Of a stretch of DNA of 64,000 nucleotides, positions 50,824-60,571 are shown one piece after another. The translations under genes were made by a program, and so were the position numbers. The notes under the pieces were generated by a model, which worked only from the letters and a program-made list of their open reading frames with translations, did not search any database and was not told the DNA's origin. This DNA comes from Polynucleobacter sp. UK-Gri1-W3 (lineage in GTDB: Bacteria > Pseudomonadota > Gammaproteobacteria > Burkholderiales > Burkholderiaceae): contig NZ_JACVQA010000009.1 in NCBI RefSeq assembly GCF_018881595.1, positions 23,307 to 87,306 of the forward strand, read 5' to 3'. The first letter of the stretch is position 1. Every line of letters starts with the position of its first letter.

Positions 50824-51579
50824 TTGAAAGCGTTATTTTCAAAAGGCGATATTCCAAATGATTGGCAAGAATTACTTGGGAGTTATTTAGAGTCATCAGA
50901 TTGGCAAGCTTTAGAGAAAAATTTACAGGCTGTTTTAGATTTAGATCTAAGTGCTGTCAGGCCTGAGCCACAAAACTTTTTTAAAGCCCTAAAACTGAGC
51001 CCAGTCCATTCAGTAAAGGTAGTGATCTTGGGTCAAGATCCATATCATTCAGCCGGTTTGGCACAGGGATTAGCATTTTCGATACCCGCCGAGATTGCAG
51101 TGAACTCACGAGCATTTCCCAGCTCACTACGTAATATCAGTAAAGCACTGGCGCTAGAAGGTTTCGGATCCTTACCAAACGGGGATCTTCATCACTGGGC
51201 TGAACAAGGAGTTCTTCTGCTCAACTCGGCTTTAAGCGTCAAATTGGGTGAAGCAGGTAGCCATGCCAATTTGGGGTGGAAGAGTTTTATAGACCATCTT
51301 ATTAGTGCGCTATCAAAGCAAAAGCCTAATCTCGTCTGGATGCTGTGGGGAGGCCATGCCCAATCCAAATTGCCGCTAATTGAGGGCGGCAATTCTCAGT
51401 ATATTTTGCAGTCCTCTCATCCATCTGGCTTGGGGGTTTATAAGACGGATAGGCCCTTTTTAGAGCCTGGAGGCAAAGGAAGCTGTGGCCACTTCACCAA
51501 AGCCAATCAACTCCTAAGTGAGCACAATTCCCCACCCATTGTGTGGATCGCAAGCACTCAAACTGATTTATTTGGCTAA
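50824..51579 (+). CDS. ung: Uracil-DNA glycosylase
   Basis: Removes uracil from DNA. The water-activating motif GQDPYH is at 70-75 (catalytic D72), followed by GLAFS and the C-terminal LQSSHPSGLGVYK loop with the catalytic histidine; LLLNSALSV is the uracil-binding strand. 251 residues. Start is TTG at 50824, six bp after the peptidase stop; no nearby ATG fits. The last 12 bp overlap the convergent small membrane-protein gene. Confidence 0.95.
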   Translation: MKALFSKGDIPNDWQELLGSYLESSDWQALEKNLQAVLDLDLSAVRPEPQNFFKALKLSPVHSVKVVILGQDPYHSAGLAQGLAFSIPAEIAVNSRAFPSSLRNISKALALEGFGSLPNGDLHHWAEQGVLLLNSALSVKLGEAGSHANLGWKSFIDHLISALSKQKPNLVWMLWGGHAQSKLPLIEGGNSQYILQSSHPSGLGVYKTDRPFLEPGGKGSCGHFTKANQLLSEHNSPPIVWIASTQTDLFG

Positions 51580-51864
51580 AGCAGTAAAAACGCAACCCAC
51601 TGCACAAGAAGCAAAAATAGCGCTAGCCCATTCCAGGATTTGCCCAGACTGGAAAAGATCCCAGTACCGCCCTAAATACGAGCTGGTGGCTGCCGCAATA
51701 AACCCAAGCAAGAAGGCAATGAGGATCCTTCCGGATCTAAGCCCAGAGGAAGTGCCAGGGTAAAAAATCCAGGCTGATGCCCCAGAGATACCCCCAATCA
51801 CCAGAAAAGCTAAAAACCCCATTGATACCCCCATTAATGCTACCATCAAATCTATAATCGCCAT
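51568..51864 (-). CDS. Small membrane protein, possibly Transgly_assoc (YmgE/YeaQ) family
   Basis: A 98-residue protein with three hydrophobic helices. The spacing of glycines and the pattern [18 protein letters not shown], then [17 protein letters not shown], then [20 protein letters not shown] resemble the small GlsB/YeaQ/YmgE family, whose function is not established. I start it at ATG 51864; the frame reaches back to ATG 51888 and TTG 51891 inside hemA. Its ATG lies one base from the hemA ATG on the other strand. It overlaps ung by 12 bp. Assignment is tentative. Confidence 0.5.
   Translation of the reverse strand: MAIIDLMVALMGVSMGFLAFLVIGGISGASAWIFYPGTSSGLRSGRILIAFLLGFIAAATSSYLGRYWDLFQSGQILEWASAIFASCAVGCVFTALAK
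51853..51858 (+). promoter_or_regulatory. -10 box directly before hemA
   Basis: A perfect TATAAT ends 7 nt before the hemA ATG, within the first codons of the opposite-strand gene. There is no Shine-Dalgarno sequence. The predicted transcription start is the A of the ATG or a neighbour. Confidence 0.5.
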
Positions 51865-51865
51865 T

Positions 51866-53182
51866 ATGAAGTTGTTGACACTTGGCATCAATCATCACAC
51901 AGCGCCGCTAGCCGTTCGGGAAAAAGTCGCCTTTGACCCTGAATTTCTTCAAGAAGCGTTACACGATCTTCGCCAACATTTGGTTGGCGCGAATCAGGCT
52001 GGGCTGCCCGAGGCGACTATTTTGTCAACCTGCAACCGAACTGAAGTCTACTGTGCTGCAAATGATGCCAGTGCCGCAGGGCTTTTACATGAAGCTACTT
52101 TTGATTGGTTAGCTAAAACCCAGCAACTTGCTCCAAGCAGTCTTGAGCCGCATATTTATTCGCTGCCACAATCAGATGCGGTTCGACATGCGTTCAGAGT
52201 TGCTTGCGGTTTAGATTCTATGGTGATTGGCGAGACTCAAATTTTGGGTCAAATGAAAGATGCTGTTCGCACTGCAAACGATGCTGGTGTTTTAGGAACC
52301 TATCTCAACCAACTCTTTCAGAAAACGTTTGCGGTAGCAAAAGAAGTTCGCGGCTCTACTGAAATTGGCGCGCACTCGATTTCTATGGCAGCAGCATCTG
52401 TTCGTCTCTCTGAACGCATCTTTGAAAAGATCTCCGATCAAAAGATTTTATTTATTGGCGCGGGTGAAATGATCACCTTATGCGCTACCCATTTTGTTGC
52501 CCGCAAACCGAAGAAGGTGGCTATTGCCAACCGTACTATTGAGCGCGGCCAGGAGCTAGCAGATTCTATTTCAGAGCAAGACGTAGAGGCCGAATCCTTC
52601 AAGCTCTCAGAGCTGCCTGGACGTTTGCACGAGTTCGATATTATTGTGTCGAGCACCGCCTCATCCTTGCCTATTATTGGTCTTGGCATGGTAGAGAGCG
52701 CACTGAAACAGCGTCGCCACAAGCCTATGGTGATGATTGATTTAGCAGTACCACGAGACTTTGAACCTGAAATCTCTCGATTAGATGATATTTATCTTTA
52801 TACGGTAGATGATCTGGGAGTCATGATTCAGACTGGCGTAAATTTGCGTCAAGCAGCTGTTAGCCAAGCTGAAGCAATCATCGAAGATCGCGTTGGTAAC
52901 TTTATGCATTGGATGCAAGGCCGTAATGCAGTCCCGCTTATTCAGGATATACAGCAACAAGGTGAACGATTGCGACAACTCGAACTTGAGCGCGCAATGA
53001 AACGTTTGATGCGCGGCGAGGATCCACAAGAAGTTCTTAATGCTATGGCTCAAGGCTTAACCAATAAATTTTTGCATGGCTCGCTCCACGCACTACAACA
53101 CTCGAATGGCGCTGAGCGTGACGCCCTGATTAAGTTGCTGCCTAAACTATTCGCCTCGCATTCCAAGCCAGAAGACCATTAG
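51866..53182 (+). CDS. hemA: Glutamyl-tRNA reductase HemA
   Basis: First enzyme of the C5 route to tetrapyrroles. [18 protein letters not shown] at the N-terminus, the catalytic cysteine C56 in [36 protein letters not shown]-binding [15 protein letters not shown] and the C-terminal dimerisation helix ([13 protein letters not shown]) are clear. 438 residues. It leads hemA-prfA-prmC-grxD-rmuC. The first residues (MKLLTLGIN) may carry the heme or degradation signal known from enteric HemA, but that is only inference. Confidence 0.96.
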   Translation: MKLLTLGINHHTAPLAVREKVAFDPEFLQEALHDLRQHLVGANQAGLPEATILSTCNRTEVYCAANDASAAGLLHEATFDWLAKTQQLAPSSLEPHIYSLPQSDAVRHAFRVACGLDSMVIGETQILGQMKDAVRTANDAGVLGTYLNQLFQKTFAVAKEVRGSTEIGAHSISMAAASVRLSERIFEKISDQKILFIGAGEMITLCATHFVARKPKKVAIANRTIERGQELADSISEQDVEAESFKLSELPGRLHEFDIIVSSTASSLPIIGLGMVESALKQRRHKPMVMIDLAVPRDFEPEISRLDDIYLYTVDDLGVMIQTGVNLRQAAVSQAEAIIEDRVGNFMHWMQGRNAVPLIQDIQQQGERLRQLELERAMKRLMRGEDPQEVLNAMAQGLTNKFLHGSLHALQHSNGAERDALIKLLPKLFASHSKPEDH

Positions 53183-54262
53183 ATGAAGCCCAGCATGCGG
53201 GCTAAGCTAGACCACCTAGACACGCGCTTAGCCGAACTTAACTCCCTATTAACCTCCGAAGAGGCAACCAAAGATATGGATGCCTACCGGAAGCTCACGC
53301 GCGAACATTCTGACATTGCCACCGTTGTTGAGCAGTTTGGCCTCTATAAACAGGCCGAGGCAGATGCCCAAGCGGCGGAAAACATGCGCAAAGATCCGGA
53401 GATGAAGGACTTTGCCGATGATGAGCAAAAGCAGGCCTTAGCTACGATGGAAGAGCTTGAGAGCACATTACAAAAGCTTTTACTTCCTAAAGATGAAAAT
53501 GATGACCGCAATGTTTTCTTAGAAATTCGTGCGGGTACTGGTGGTGATGAAAGTGCACTCTTCGCTGGTGATCTTCTCCGAATGTATACCCGCTTTGCTG
53601 AGCGCCAAGGTTGGAAAGTGGAAATGGTCAGCGCCGCTGAATCCGATTTAGGTGGATACAAAGAAGTTGTTCTGCGCTTAGTAGGTCAATCCGTCTACTC
53701 ACGTCTCAAGTTTGAATCCGGTGGTCATCGTGTGCAACGAGTTCCACAAACAGAAACTCAAGGACGCATTCATACCTCCGCCTGTACTGTAGCCGTGATG
53801 CCAGAAGCAGATGAGCTCGAAGCGGTCAAAATTAATCCTGCTGAATTACGTATCGATACCTTCCGCGCCTCAGGCGCTGGCGGTCAGCATATTAATAAGA
53901 CCGACTCGGCAGTGCGCATTACACACTTACCTACCGGCACAGTGGTTGAATGCCAAGATGATCGTAGCCAACACCGCAATCGAGAACAGGCAATGAAGGT
54001 GTTGGTTTCTCGCATCATGGATGCCCGGGAACGCGAGAAACATCAGCTCGAAGCGCAGACCCGCAAGTCCTTAGTTGGCTCTGGTGATCGTAGTGATCGC
54101 ATCCGCACTTATAACTTTCCCCAAGGTCGCATCACCGACCATCGCATTAACCTAACGCTTTATAAAATCGATGCCATGATGGATGGTGATATTGATGATC
54201 TTTGCAATGCGCTTGCCTCGGAGCATCAAGCAGAGTTACTTGCAGCTCTCGGTGATAACTAA
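53183..54262 (+). CDS. prfA: Peptide chain release factor 1
   Basis: Recognises UAA and UAG stop codons. The GGQ peptidyl-hydrolysis motif is at 233-235 ([14 protein letters not shown]). The codon-recognition tripeptide is P-Q-T at 188-190, where E. coli RF1 has P-A-T, so it is RF1 and not RF2. 359 residues. The ATG directly follows the hemA stop. Its modifying enzyme prmC is the next gene. Confidence 0.96.
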   Translation: MKPSMRAKLDHLDTRLAELNSLLTSEEATKDMDAYRKLTREHSDIATVVEQFGLYKQAEADAQAAENMRKDPEMKDFADDEQKQALATMEELESTLQKLLLPKDENDDRNVFLEIRAGTGGDESALFAGDLLRMYTRFAERQGWKVEMVSAAESDLGGYKEVVLRLVGQSVYSRLKFESGGHRVQRVPQTETQGRIHTSACTVAVMPEADELEAVKINPAELRIDTFRASGAGGQHINKTDSAVRITHLPTGTVVECQDDRSQHRNREQAMKVLVSRIMDAREREKHQLEAQTRKSLVGSGDRSDRIRTYNFPQGRITDHRINLTLYKIDAMMDGDIDDLCNALASEHQAELLAALGDN

Positions 54263-54286
54263 GCCTTAACCGAGATAACTACAACT

Positions 54287-55129
54287 GTGAGTGAAGATTT
54301 AAGCCTGCGCTCTTTATTAAGAGATACAGCCCTGACGCCAGCTGAGGCAAAAATCCTCATGGCCCATATTCTAGAAAAGCATTACCAACTTCCTCGCTCA
54401 GCCCTACTCTCTCGAGATGAGATGTCGCTAGATGCAGAAGCAATGGCAGATTGGAACCATCTTCAAGCTAGAAGACTTAATGGTGAGCCCATTGCCTACC
54501 TAGTAGGCAAAAGAGGTTTTCATAATATTGAGCTATATGTTGCCCCTGGCGTTTTGATTCCGCGCCCAGAAACCGAGCTCTTGGTTGAGATTGGTTTAGG
54601 TGAAATCAATCGCTTAAATGGCTCCGTGAAAATTCTGGATCTGGGAACGGGGTCTGGAGCCATCGCCTTAGCGCTTGCGCACGAATCACTCAGCGCACAA
54701 CTGACCGCCACCGATCAATCATTCGAAGCCCTAGAAATTGCCCAAAAAAATGCTGTCTTATTGAATATCGCCGCTCGGGTACAGTTTTTGCAAGGAAGCT
54801 GGTATGAAGCATTGGATAAGGGTATGTCTTTTGACATCATTCTCAGCAATCCACCTTATATCGCCTCCCAAGATAGCCATTTAAGTCAGGGCGACCTGCG
54901 CTTTGAACCAGTCTCTGCTCTGACTGATCATGGCAGCGGACTCACCTGCTTAGAAATTATTGTTTCAGGCGCCAAACATCATCTGAATCCAAATGGCTTA
55001 CTTGCCGTTGAGCATGGCTTTGACCAGTCAGAAGCGGTTGTAGCCCTAATGAAACAAGCTGATTTTCATGACATCCAAACGCATTTGGATTTAGGCGGCC
55101 ATTACCGTGTCGCCTCGGGCAGAAAATAG
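54287..55129 (+). CDS. prmC: Release factor glutamine methyltransferase PrmC
   Basis: Methylates the glutamine of the GGQ motif in RF1 and RF2. SAM fold with LDLGTGSGAIALALA (117-131), and the substrate-binding NPPY at 188-191. The N-terminal helical domain and GVLIPRPETELLVE are typical. 280 residues; start is GTG at 54287. Position after prfA supports PrmC over PrmB. Confidence 0.95.
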   Translation: MSEDLSLRSLLRDTALTPAEAKILMAHILEKHYQLPRSALLSRDEMSLDAEAMADWNHLQARRLNGEPIAYLVGKRGFHNIELYVAPGVLIPRPETELLVEIGLGEINRLNGSVKILDLGTGSGAIALALAHESLSAQLTATDQSFEALEIAQKNAVLLNIAARVQFLQGSWYEALDKGMSFDIILSNPPYIASQDSHLSQGDLRFEPVSALTDHGSGLTCLEIIVSGAKHHLNPNGLLAVEHGFDQSEAVVALMKQADFHDIQTHLDLGGHYRVASGRK

Positions 55130-55224
55130 GGCGAAATAACCTTTTTTCACATTAAGTCTTAAAATCAATCAAACCTTATTATCAAACCGTCCTCGCAAGA
55201 AGACCGCCTTACTAGAAAGAATCT

Positions 55225-55533
55225 ATGGACTCACAAGCTCAAATTAAAGAAATCGTTACTAGCCATCCAGTAGTCTTGTTCATGAAGGGAACTGCACAGT
55301 TTCCACAGTGCGGCTTTTCTGGAAACGCTATCAACATCTTGCGCGCTAGCGGTGTTGAAAACCTCCATACAGTAAACGTCTTGGAAGATGCTGGAATTCG
55401 TCAAGGTATCAAAGAGTTTGCAAATTGGCCAACGATTCCTCAGCTCTACATTAATGGTGAATTTATTGGTGGCTCTGACATCATGACTGAAATGTTTCAG
55501 TCCGGCGAATTACAAAAACTCGTTAAAGCTTAA
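55225..55533 (+). CDS. grxD: Monothiol glutaredoxin GrxD (Grx4 type)
   Basis: A 102-residue CGFS glutaredoxin that binds and transfers [2Fe-2S] clusters together with BolA-like proteins. [18 protein letters not shown] holds the single active-site cysteine and glutathione contacts; [19 protein letters not shown] holds the cis-proline and the GG-x-D motif. AGAAAGA precedes the ATG as ribosome site. It lies 95 bp after prmC. Confidence 0.96.
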   Translation: MDSQAQIKEIVTSHPVVLFMKGTAQFPQCGFSGNAINILRASGVENLHTVNVLEDAGIRQGIKEFANWPTIPQLYINGEFIGGSDIMTEMFQSGELQKLVKA

Positions 55534-55562
55534 GCAAACTTTTCGCCAAGATCTTTGACGCT

Positions 55563-56837
55563 GTGACTTTTGATTTAAGTTCTCTTCTACTATTTGGCCT
55601 ACCATTTGGAGTTTGTGCAGGCCTTTTGGTTTATGCGCTAAATCTGCGCTCTAGTCTTGCTCGTGTTGAGCAGCAAGCCCAAACAGAACTTGCTCTGGCG
55701 CTTAGTTTGCGCGCCGAGCGTGACCAAGCACTACAAAATGCGATTCGCCTCGAAGCAGAATTAGACTCAGAACGCAAACAGGGCCTGGGAAGAATTGAGT
55801 CACTCAACGAGGCCAAAGAAGCACTAATAAATCAGTTCAAAAATCTGGCGAATGAAATCTTAGAAGATAAGTCCAAGCGCTTTACCGAACAAAATACGGC
55901 AAGCCTAGATGCCTTACTAAAGCCATTGCAAACTAAGCTGACAGAATTTAAAGAGCAGGTCAGCACTTCCTATGGCAATGAAGCCCGTGAACGCCATGCC
56001 CTCAAAAGCGAAATCGAGCGCTTAGCCAATCTCAATCTTCGTATGTCAGATGAAACGCGCTCCTTAACCCAAGCCCTAAAGGGGGACTCCAAGGTTCAAG
56101 GTAATTGGGGTGAGCTAGTGTTGGAATCCATTTTGGAATCCTCAGGCCTGCGCAAGGGAGAGGAATACCTTGTTCAAGATAGCCACACCCAAACTGATGG
56201 ATCGCGTCTGCAGCCCGACGTAGTAATTAAGTTACCTGAAGGTAGAAGTCTGGTTGTTGATAGCAAAGTATCTATAACGGCTTATGCACGTCATGCTGAA
56301 ACCACGGATCCTATAGTTGCTGAGCAAGAGTTGGCTGCACATATTCAATCTTTACGTCAACACATCCAAGGCCTATCTGGAAAGAACTATAGCTCGCTTT
56401 ATGGAGTGGGTTCAGTTGACTTTGTTTTGATGTTTGTACCCATTGAGCCGGCGTTCTTACTTGCCTTAAAGACTGCGCCCAATCTATATCAAGAAGCTCT
56501 AGCAAAAAATATTGTGTTGGTATGTCCAAGCACCCTCATGGCTACCCTGCGAACAGTTGCCCATCTATGGCGACAGGATCATCAAAATAGAAATGCTCTA
56601 GAGATCGCAAAACAATGTGGCAACCTTTACGATAAGTTTGTTGGCTTTGTAGATGATCTTGAGAAACTTGGACAACGTCTCGATCAAGCGCAAACGAGCT
56701 ACCACGATGCATTCAGCAAACTAAAAACCGGCAAGGGCAATCTCATTCGTTCAGCTGAAAAAGTACGTGAGTTAGGCGTTAAGCCCAGTAAAAATCTGGC
56801 TACACCCTTGATTGAATCTTCTTCTGACTTCGAATAA
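55563..56837 (+). CDS. rmuC: DNA recombination protein RmuC homologue
   Basis: A membrane-anchored protein with a nuclease-like fold, linked to limiting DNA inversions. N-terminal helix (LLLFGLPFGVCAGLLVYAL, 7-25), a long coiled coil (about 30-170), then the RmuC domain: KVQGNWGELVLESILESSGL, VVDSKVSITAYARH, YGVGSVDFVLMFVPIEPAF and LVCPSTLMATLRTVAHLWRQ. 424 residues; GTG start at 55563, 29 bp after grxD. Followed by a clear terminator. Confidence 0.92.
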   Translation: MTFDLSSLLLFGLPFGVCAGLLVYALNLRSSLARVEQQAQTELALALSLRAERDQALQNAIRLEAELDSERKQGLGRIESLNEAKEALINQFKNLANEILEDKSKRFTEQNTASLDALLKPLQTKLTEFKEQVSTSYGNEARERHALKSEIERLANLNLRMSDETRSLTQALKGDSKVQGNWGELVLESILESSGLRKGEEYLVQDSHTQTDGSRLQPDVVIKLPEGRSLVVDSKVSITAYARHAETTDPIVAEQELAAHIQSLRQHIQGLSGKNYSSLYGVGSVDFVLMFVPIEPAFLLALKTAPNLYQEALAKNIVLVCPSTLMATLRTVAHLWRQDHQNRNALEIAKQCGNLYDKFVGFVDDLEKLGQRLDQAQTSYHDAFSKLKTGKGNLIRSAEKVRELGVKPSKNLATPLIESSSDFE

Positions 56838-56885
56838 TTGCAGCCAGTAGCCTAAATAAATATTGAAAAAATTTAGACAAACAAA

Positions 56886-56915
56886 AACCCCGCCTAGTTC
56901 ACACTAAGCGGGGTT
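56886..56915. terminator. Bidirectional terminator between rmuC and the phasin gene
   Basis: AACCCCGC (56886-56893) pairs with GCGGGGTT (56908-56915), with extra pairing possible in the loop. A long T-run follows on the minus strand (for the phasin gene) and a weaker T-rich tract on the plus strand (for rmuC). Confidence 0.88.
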
Positions 56916-56949
56916 GTTTATTCTGACTACTGAATCTAAGTCTTCTAGC

Positions 56950-57534
56950 TTAAGCAGATTTACGGCTACGTGATGCAGGTGTAGCAGCTTTTTTAACTTG
57001 GGCAATTTGACCTTGTACAGTTTCGATCGCTTGATCAGCAGTTTTTTCTGCATTCACAAAAGCTTCCTTACTAGCAGCGCGGAACTGTTCGAAACCTTGC
57101 AATGCGCTACCGTATACAGTCTTGAATGATGACAAGAAAGCATCAGAACCTGTAGGCGCATTAGCAGTAACGGTATTGAGCCAATCCTGGAAGCCATCTT
57201 GCAACTGGTCGATGCTTGCATCAACTACGTTTGAAAACTCTTTATTGCCATCACGCAATACTTTGCTTACTTTCTTTTGATAAGCAACAGCTTGGTTACC
57301 AGCGGCTTGCAAAGAATCAGCAGTAAAGATTTCAGTAACTTGCTTTGGATCTTTAGCTGTCAAAACTTGCTGAATACCATCTTGGGCATTTACCAATACA
57401 TCTTTAGAAGCTGCGTAATTCAACTCAGCCAATTTTTGAGCATTTTCCAAAGCAGCTTCGCTCAAAGAAAATGAAGCCTCGAGGCCTTTGCTGTTAATTT
57501 GGGACAATTTAGCGGTGATTTGATCTTGGTTCAT
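56950..57534 (-). CDS. Phasin family protein (PHA granule-associated)
   Basis: A 194-residue amphipathic helical protein of the PhaP type. The pattern of heptads (SLSEAALENAQKLAELNYAASKDVL, VAYQKKVSKVLRDGNKEF, FRAASKEAFVNAEKTADQAIETVQ) and a C-terminal basic Ala/Lys tail KKAATPASRSRKSA are typical of betaproteobacterial phasins that coat polyhydroxyalkanoate granules. No phaC, phaA or phaB gene is nearby. GGAGAA lies 5 nt before the ATG. Single gene with its own promoter. Confidence 0.88.
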   Translation of the reverse strand: MNQDQITAKLSQINSKGLEASFSLSEAALENAQKLAELNYAASKDVLVNAQDGIQQVLTAKDPKQVTEIFTADSLQAAGNQAVAYQKKVSKVLRDGNKEFSNVVDASIDQLQDGFQDWLNTVTANAPTGSDAFLSSFKTVYGSALQGFEQFRAASKEAFVNAEKTADQAIETVQGQIAQVKKAATPASRSRKSA

Positions 57535-57633
57535 GTATTTCTCCAGAAATTAAGTGGTACAACTAGTCAATTAAGCGCACGATTTAAGAGATGGAAAACT
57601 GTAGATACCTTAAATATTGCACTGCACCATGAA

Positions 57634-57662
57634 ACTGTAACTGAAGGAATAGGGCAAATCAA
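57634..57662 (-). promoter_or_regulatory. Candidate phasin promoter
   Basis: On the minus strand TTGATT (57657-57662) and TACAGT (57634-57639) are 17 bp apart, about 100 bp before the phasin start, leaving an untranslated leader of roughly 90 nt. Confidence 0.5.
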
Positions 57663-57677
57663 GAAGTTTTTGCTGCT

Positions 57678-57706
57678 TTGCAACAAATATATCCCTTAAA
57701 TAAAAT
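57678..57706 (+). promoter_or_regulatory. Candidate promoter of the MHS-type transporter gene
   Basis: TTGCAA (57678-57683) and TAAAAT (57701-57706) with a 17-bp spacer, 25 bp before the ATG at 57731. It lies just downstream of the oppositely directed phasin promoter in the 196-bp gap. Confidence 0.5.
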
Positions 57707-57730
57707 AAACTTAGCATAATCAATCACTTA

Positions 57731-59056
57731 ATGTCGAACCAGAATAATCATACCTACCGAAAAGTGGCCATTGCAGCCTGCTTTGGAACCTTTTTGGAGT
57801 GGTACGACTTTTTAACCTTTGCGACCCTAGCAGTAGTTTTCGCCCCCCTATTCTTTCCCTCAACCGACCCCAATACAGCCCTTTTAGCGAGTTTGGCAAC
57901 CTTTGGTGTTGGAATGGTGGTTAGGCCTATTGGAGCTGCTCTTTTTGGCTCTATGGGCGATCGAATTGGCCGTAAGCCAGTCTTCATGATCACCATTGTC
58001 CTGATGGGGATTGCGACTGTTAGCGTTGGCTTTTTGCCCACCTATGCCCAAGCAGGAATTTGGGCGCCAACCCTCTTGGTAGCTTTACGCCTTCTTCAGG
58101 GGCTATCTGCTGGCGGGGAGATCGGCGGGAGTGCCGTTTATCTCACTGAGCATGCGGGTAATGAGCATAGGGGATTTAAAACGAGCTTCTTACAACTCAT
58201 GGGTCCGCTTGGCATTCTGTTCTCGACCCTGCAAATTGCCTTACTCAGAAATTATCTATCGTCAGAAGAATTTCAATCCTGGGGTTGGCGTGTGCCTTTT
58301 TGGATTTCCATTGTGCTGTTGTTAATCGCATTTAAAGCACGAATGGCTTTAGAAGAAACGCCGGTATTTTTAGAGCTCTCCAAAAACAGTAACAAGATCG
58401 AGAATCCATTAATAACTAATTTTCGCGATCCACAAACGCGCAAAAGAATGTTTTTACTGTTTTTTTGTATTTCATCTGGTGGTGCTGTTCTATTCTTTTG
58501 TGTACAGGTTTACACAGCAATCTTTTTAAAAACATCCGTCAAGTTACCACCCGAAATCGTCGACCAACTCAGCCTGTATTCAACTCTCTGTCTATTGCCG
58601 CTCACTGTGTTTGCGGGTTGGCTCTCTGATAAGGTGGGACGCAAGGCTGTTGTCGTTAGTGGTCTTATTTTTGGCGCCGCAATTACGATTCCAGCATTTA
58701 ATGCGCTTCAATATTTAGGCAATACTTATCAACAAACAAGTGGCAATGGGGCTCTTCTGCTCATTAGTGCAATTCTTGCATGCCTATCTCTTGCTTTGGC
58801 ATTAGTAGTCGGCCCACAAACGGCGTTTTTAGCAGAATTGTTTCCAGCAAACTCACGCAATAGCGCTGCAACACTTCCTCATAATTTAGCGGCTGGATGG
58901 ATTGGTGGTCTACTCCCCCTTATTGTCACTTGGTTAAATCAACAATGGGGAACGGCCACCGCCGGCCTTTGGTATCCGACTATTTTTTTGGCAAGCGCAG
59001 GATTAACTGCTCTCTTTTATTTACCAGAAACCAAAAAAGTTGACCTCAACACTTAA
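57731..59056 (+). CDS. MFS transporter, metabolite:H+ symporter (MHS) type
   Basis: A 441-residue, 12-helix permease. The opening CFGTFLEWYDFLTFATLAVVFAPLFFP is the signature of the MHS branch (KgtP, ProP, ShiA relatives). The loop GSMGDRIGRKPVF is the MFS motif between helices 2 and 3, repeated as GWLSDKVGRKAVV in the second half; RLLQGLSAGGEIGGS is helix 4. Likely a proton-coupled importer of an organic or amino acid; the substrate is not visible. No Shine-Dalgarno sequence was seen. It ends convergent with the TPR gene, overlapping by 4 bp. Confidence 0.88.
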   Translation: MSNQNNHTYRKVAIAACFGTFLEWYDFLTFATLAVVFAPLFFPSTDPNTALLASLATFGVGMVVRPIGAALFGSMGDRIGRKPVFMITIVLMGIATVSVGFLPTYAQAGIWAPTLLVALRLLQGLSAGGEIGGSAVYLTEHAGNEHRGFKTSFLQLMGPLGILFSTLQIALLRNYLSSEEFQSWGWRVPFWISIVLLLIAFKARMALEETPVFLELSKNSNKIENPLITNFRDPQTRKRMFLLFFCISSGGAVLFFCVQVYTAIFLKTSVKLPPEIVDQLSLYSTLCLLPLTVFAGWLSDKVGRKAVVVSGLIFGAAITIPAFNALQYLGNTYQQTSGNGALLLISAILACLSLALALVVGPQTAFLAELFPANSRNSAATLPHNLAAGWIGGLLPLIVTWLNQQWGTATAGLWYPTIFLASAGLTALFYLPETKKVDLNT

Positions 59057-60558
59057 AGTGCTGCGCGCTTCTTTTGTGCCAGGTCATTTAAATCAAGCCT
59101 TACACGCACAATGACCTCATCCCAATTGCCCGGCTGTTTTTGTTGATAAATTTTTGCTGTTGGATACCAGGGGCTATCCTCTCTACCTCTTAACCATCGC
59201 CAACAAGAATCGTAGCGATTGAGAATCCATACTGGCTTACCGAGTGCCCCAGCCAAATGTGCTGAAGAGGTATCTACAGAAATAATCAGATCTAGGCAAT
59301 CCATCAGCGCAGCAGTATCTGAGAAGTCATTGAGTAAATGAACGCAATTAATAAGCTCAGGCCAGACTTGATCTTTTCTGGCGGCTAATTCTGATTCGGC
59401 GGGATCGCCTTTTTGAAGACTATAAAAATCCACTCCCGGAATACCCTGTAATTTTGCAATTTGATCGAGCTCAATATTTCGTCGTTTATTAATAGCCCAT
59501 AACTCTGGATGCTCTGCCCTAAAGCCACCATTCCAAATTAGTCCCACGCGAAGGTTTTGCTTACTTACGATCTCTTGTTCATAGGCACTCCTCTGCGCTT
59601 GATTAACATCTAAATAAGGAATCTGATTGGGAATTGAGTCTAGGTCTGTTTTAAACAACAAAGGCAGACTCAACAAGGGAGACTGGAAATCAAACCCATC
59701 AACCTTGATGTCATTAATAGCAACCAGATTACAGAATTTTGATAACCCTCTCAATACATTGAGAAGCGGAGCGGGCGCCCCAAATGTCACATGCGCACCA
59801 AGTTCAAATAGAGGTTTTATATAGCGACAAAACTGTAAGGTATCGCCCAGACCCTGTTCGGACCAAATAAGAATTTTTTTACCCGCAATACTATCGAGAC
59901 CTTCGAGCCTTGGAGTATTAGTAAATTGAAACTGAATTGGATTCGACTTAAACCAACGTGCTTCATAATTTTGCCAACCATTTTCATAGTCGCCGTAAAT
60001 TAATTGAAGCAACCCTTTATGCCAATAAGCATCAACATAATTAGGATTAATCGCAGTAGCTTGATCGAAGCATTGCATGGCTTCTTTGGGGCGGCCCAAT
60101 AAAAGCAGAGCGTTACCTTTATTGCTATAAGCCTCTGCATATTGAGGGTTTAAAGAAACTGCATTGTCGTACAACTCAAGAGCATTTTCATAACGATATA
60201 ACTCTTGGAGAGCATTACCTTTATTGCTATAAGCCTCTGCATAAGTGGGTGCAATTTTGATAGCTAGATCCAGGGCATATAGTGCCTCGTCATAGCGACT
60301 AAGCTCTTTGAGGATATTTCCACGATTGCTATACGAAATCCCATTACTGGGATCCAGCTCGATTGCTTGATCAATAAGCTTCAGCGCATCCTCAAAATTA
60401 AATTGCAGCGCTGAATTTACAGACATTAAGCGGAAAACATCAGCCTCACCAGGAGAGGAGGCTAAGGCTTGATTCAGTAATTTCTGAGCTTTATCAAATT
60501 CTCTGAGCTGAAGATGATGCAGAGCATTCTTAACAAGAATTTGAGTTCCTAAATCCAT
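59053..60558 (-). CDS. TPR repeat protein with glycosyltransferase family 9-like C-terminal domain
   Basis: A 501-residue protein from ATG 60558. The first half holds about five tetratricopeptide repeats (recurring YSNKGNAL...YDEAL...LDPxYAEA units). The second half resembles the heptosyltransferase/GT9 fold: KKILIWSEQGLGDTLQFCRYI, a middle LRVGLIWNGG (nucleotide-sugar strand) and LDLIISVDTSSAHLAGALGKPVWIL. Such TPR-GT9 fusions are common near surface polysaccharide or flagellin glycosylation genes, but the acceptor is unknown. A frame extension to 60645 would overlap the methyltransferase gene. The start has a GAGGA very close to the ATG. Confidence 0.78.
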   Translation of the reverse strand: MDLGTQILVKNALHHLQLREFDKAQKLLNQALASSPGEADVFRLMSVNSALQFNFEDALKLIDQAIELDPSNGISYSNRGNILKELSRYDEALYALDLAIKIAPTYAEAYSNKGNALQELYRYENALELYDNAVSLNPQYAEAYSNKGNALLLLGRPKEAMQCFDQATAINPNYVDAYWHKGLLQLIYGDYENGWQNYEARWFKSNPIQFQFTNTPRLEGLDSIAGKKILIWSEQGLGDTLQFCRYIKPLFELGAHVTFGAPAPLLNVLRGLSKFCNLVAINDIKVDGFDFQSPLLSLPLLFKTDLDSIPNQIPYLDVNQAQRSAYEQEIVSKQNLRVGLIWNGGFRAEHPELWAINKRRNIELDQIAKLQGIPGVDFYSLQKGDPAESELAARKDQVWPELINCVHLLNDFSDTAALMDCLDLIISVDTSSAHLAGALGKPVWILNRYDSCWRWLRGREDSPWYPTAKIYQQKQPGNWDEVIVRVRLDLNDLAQKKRAAL

Positions 60559-60571
60559 TCCTCGCCAATTC

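Noticed and set aside
57499..57699. 66-aa plus-strand frame in the phasin upstream region
   Set aside because: It starts inside the phasin gene on the other strand and covers both promoter candidates; composition is not protein-like.
59050..59060. CACTTAAAGTG palindrome at the overlap of the transporter and TPR genes
   Set aside because: Eleven bases without loop or T-run in coding sequence; likely chance.
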